Below are positions 62,197 through 64,000 of a stretch of 64,000 nt of DNA, one piece after another (position 1 is the stretch's first letter; each line of letters opens with the position of its first letter). The stretch spans positions 1 to 64,000 of the forward strand of contig NZ_WTYK01000005.1 of NCBI RefSeq assembly GCF_009828065.1. The letters run 5' to 3'. The position numbers and the translations under genes were made by a program. The stretch is from Croceibacterium soli (GTDB lineage: Bacteria > Pseudomonadota > Alphaproteobacteria > Sphingomonadales > Sphingomonadaceae). The notes under the pieces are model-generated. The model saw only the letters and a program-made list of their open reading frames with translations, made no database searches and was not told the DNA's origin.

Positions 62197-63645
62197 CTAG
62201 CGCTCGCTCAAGGCATTCTGCTTCGCTCTCAGAAGCGGCTTGAGCAGGTAGGAAAGAATGGTCCTCTTGCCGGTCAGGATATCGAGCTGGACGGTCATCC
62301 CCGGGATCACCGAGAGACCCGGCTTGAATTGGTTGCCGGCCGTCTCTGCCCTGACGAGGTAGTAAGTGTTGCCCTTGTCGTCGGTGATGCTGTCCGGGCT
62401 GATGTGGGTCAGCCTGGCGGGCATGCCGCCGTAGATCGAGAAATCGTATGCGGTGAACTTGACGACAGCTGGCAGCTCCGGCCGCAGGAAGGCGATGTCG
62501 CGCGGCGAGACTTTGGCCTCGACCACCAGCCGGCCGTCGCTCGGCACGACTTCGACCACCGCATGGCCCGGCTGCACCACGCCGCCGATGGTGTTGAACA
62601 GCACACGCTGCACCACGCCCGTGACCGGAGAGCGGATTTCCGAGTACTTCACCCGGTCGGCCAGGCCGCTGACGTTCTGACCCAGGCTGTTCAGCTCGGC
62701 GGTCGCCGCGGTGAGCTCTGCGCGCCACTCGTTCTTCGCCGTCAGTTCGACGTCGCGGATGCGCGTGGCGGCTTCCTGGATGCCCGACACGAGCTGGGCG
62801 CGCCGCGCCCGCGCCTGCTGGCGCTCGCCCTGCGCGTTGGAGACTTCGCGCTGCAGCCGCAGGACATCCATCTCGGAGACCGCGCCGGAGGCCAACAGCG
62901 GCCGGGTGATGGAGAGCTCTTCCTGGGCCATCTGGTAGGAGCGGTCGGCCGTGCGCAGGGCGGCTTCGACCTCGCCCAGTTCGTCGCGCCGCTGGGCGAG
63001 CTGCTGGCGCGCCATGAGGAGCCGCTCGTCGAGCTGCTTGCGGCTCTCGAAGAAGAACTGGCGCTCCTGCGCCAGGATCAGCGCCGCTTCGCTGCCCTGC
63101 CCGGCCCCGGCGCCGTCCGGCTCTTGCGGTTCGTAAAGGCTGCCGTTGACCAGTGCGTTCAGCCGGTCGATCTTGGCGCTCAGGGCGAAGGCCTTGGCGC
63201 TCCCTTCGCGCAAGTTCGCGACGAAGCGCGTGGGGTCGATCCGCACGAGGGTCTGGCCCTGCTTTACGCTCTGCCCCTCCTTGACGAAGATCTCTTCCAC
63301 AACCCCGCCGTCGACCGACTGTACGACCTGCAACTGGCGCGAGGGGATGACTTTGCCTTCCCCGCGGGTGACCTCATCGATGGGAGCGAATGCCGCCCAC
63401 AGCAGCAGCACGGCGAAGATCGCCACGATCGCGTAGAGCATGCCGCGCGCGCGGAGCATCTGCTGCCGGTCGATGGCGTGGCTTGCCCCCGCTTGCCAGT
63501 CGCGCAGATCGCGCGGCTCACTGCTGGAGAACAACTGCAACACCTTGTCGAGCCACCCGCCCTTGGTCGCCTGGCCGGTAACCCGGTCCAGCCAGTCGAA
63601 CAGGCGCTGCTCGATAGAACGGTCGTATTCCGTTTGCGTGGTCAT
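62197..63645 (-). CDS. HlyD/LapC-family type I secretion membrane-fusion protein
   Basis: A 482-residue periplasmic adaptor linking the ABC exporter to an outer-membrane TolC-type channel. A cytosolic N-terminus of about 68 residues precedes one TM segment (MLYAIVAIFAVLLLWAAFAP), then a lipoyl half-motif (VQSVDGGVVEEIFVKEGQSV), a long coiled-coil hairpin (about 140-330) and the closing beta domain (RSPVTGVVQRVLFNTIGGVV, then PGMTVQLDILTGKRTILSYL). The ATG overlaps the stop of the ABC gene by 4 bases (ATGA) and the adhesin gene follows after 51 bases, so exporter, adaptor and substrate form one operon. The outer-membrane component is not in the window. Confidence 0.94.
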   Translation of the reverse strand: MTTQTEYDRSIEQRLFDWLDRVTGQATKGGWLDKVLQLFSSSEPRDLRDWQAGASHAIDRQQMLRARGMLYAIVAIFAVLLLWAAFAPIDEVTRGEGKVIPSRQLQVVQSVDGGVVEEIFVKEGQSVKQGQTLVRIDPTRFVANLREGSAKAFALSAKIDRLNALVNGSLYEPQEPDGAGAGQGSEAALILAQERQFFFESRKQLDERLLMARQQLAQRRDELGEVEAALRTADRSYQMAQEELSITRPLLASGAVSEMDVLRLQREVSNAQGERQQARARRAQLVSGIQEAATRIRDVELTAKNEWRAELTAATAELNSLGQNVSGLADRVKYSEIRSPVTGVVQRVLFNTIGGVVQPGHAVVEVVPSDGRLVVEAKVSPRDIAFLRPELPAVVKFTAYDFSIYGGMPARLTHISPDSITDDKGNTYYLVRAETAGNQFKPGLSVIPGMTVQLDILTGKRTILSYLLKPLLRAKQNALSER

Positions 63646-64000
63646 ACTGCCACCTTCTGGATCTGGCCGCTGTTCAGCATGTCGAGGACCGCCGCCTTCG
63701 GGCCGTCTGCAACGACCTTCCCGTCCTCGAGGACGATCAGCCGGTTCACCAGTTCGAGCATGGCCGGCTTGTGCGTGATCAGCAGCATCGTGCGGCCCGC
63801 GGCATAGTCGGCCAGGGCCTTGGTCACATGCGCTTCCAGGCGCCCGTCCATCGCGCTGGTCGGCTCGTCCAGGACCAGGACGTTGGCGTTCATCGCCACA
63901 GCGCGGGCGATGGCGACGGCCTGCCGCTGCCCCCCGGACAACCGGTTGCCGCCTTCGCCGACCGGCATCTGCAAGCCTTCGGCATTGGCGCCGAGCATCG
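63642..64000 (-). CDS. Type I secretion ABC transporter, C-terminal part (LapB-like), cut by the window edge
   Basis: The last 119 or so codons of an ABC exporter; the gene continues beyond the right end. Visible are the signature LSGGQRQAVAIARAV, Walker B VLVLDEPTSAMD and the H-loop LLITHK. GEGGNRLSGGQ and the tail LEDGKVVADGPKAAVLDML match exporters of large RTX/LapA adhesins. It ends in a 4-base overlap with the HlyD gene. Whether it also carries the N-terminal degenerate C39-like domain of the LapB group cannot be seen here. Confidence 0.92.
   Translation of the reverse strand, partial: MLGANAEGLQMPVGEGGNRLSGGQRQAVAIARAVAMNANVLVLDEPTSAMDGRLEAHVTKALADYAAGRTMLLITHKPAMLELVNRLIVLEDGKVVADGPKAAVLDMLNSGQIQKVAV

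Overview
The window is high-G+C alphaproteobacterial DNA, most likely from a member of the Sphingomonadales (Sphingomonadaceae or Erythrobacteraceae). The signs are the short palindromic intergenic repeats at the left end (on the minus strand the 77-bp unit reads as the NLFQGP-type peptide often seen at gene ends in this order), a TonB-dependent receptor with a RGRPRE-type C-terminus, DUF6152 proteins, an S46 peptidase and a FixK-like Crp/Fnr regulator. No rRNA, tRNA, CRISPR array or insertion sequence was seen. Most of the window is about the cell envelope and cell surface.

Left part (1-15.4 kb). Two exported peptidases (S46 and M16, minus strand) lie divergent to a polysaccharide pair: a glycosyltransferase fused to UDP-galactopyranose mutase, then a clan-A glycoside hydrolase. 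Next come a small hydrophilic protein, an intergenic inverted-repeat element, a DUF983 membrane protein abutting a MocR-type regulator, a YqjM-like ene-reductase, an Lrp regulator divergent from a leucine-dehydrogenase-type enzyme, and a MarR regulator.

Middle part (15.5-20.6 kb). A TonB-dependent receptor, interrupted by an apparent one-base frameshift, is followed by four exported proteins: two paralogous larger ones flanking two DUF6152 proteins. Three copies of a 13-bp TTGA-N5-TCAA palindrome lie in front of the receptor and in front of the downstream genes, which suggests one regulator controls both.

Amyloid-like locus (20.8-26.1 kb). A Crp/Fnr regulator and a FapF-like coiled-coil/beta-barrel protein are convergent with a four-gene unit: a secreted acidic protein with at least 14 GSANNG repeats, a smaller protein sharing its C-terminal motif, a periplasmic C39-type (FapD-like) peptidase and a 182-residue protein. 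Two of these carry an element matching the double-glycine leader consensus recognised by C39 peptidases. The set resembles a divergent Fap functional-amyloid secretion system and is the strongest candidate here for an undescribed system.

Giant surface proteins (26.2-64 kb). An M16 peptidase lies downstream of a 4,877-residue autotransporter made of beta-strand repeats. A three-gene signalling cassette (OmpR-type regulator, LysM-FecR periplasmic protein, CHASE2 histidine kinase) sits between it and a 4,217-residue type I-secreted repeat adhesin with its HlyD-type adaptor and the end of its ABC exporter. A near-identical 23-bp motif with a 10-bp direct-repeat core lies upstream of both the autotransporter and the response-regulator gene, which suggests that the cassette controls itself and the autotransporter.
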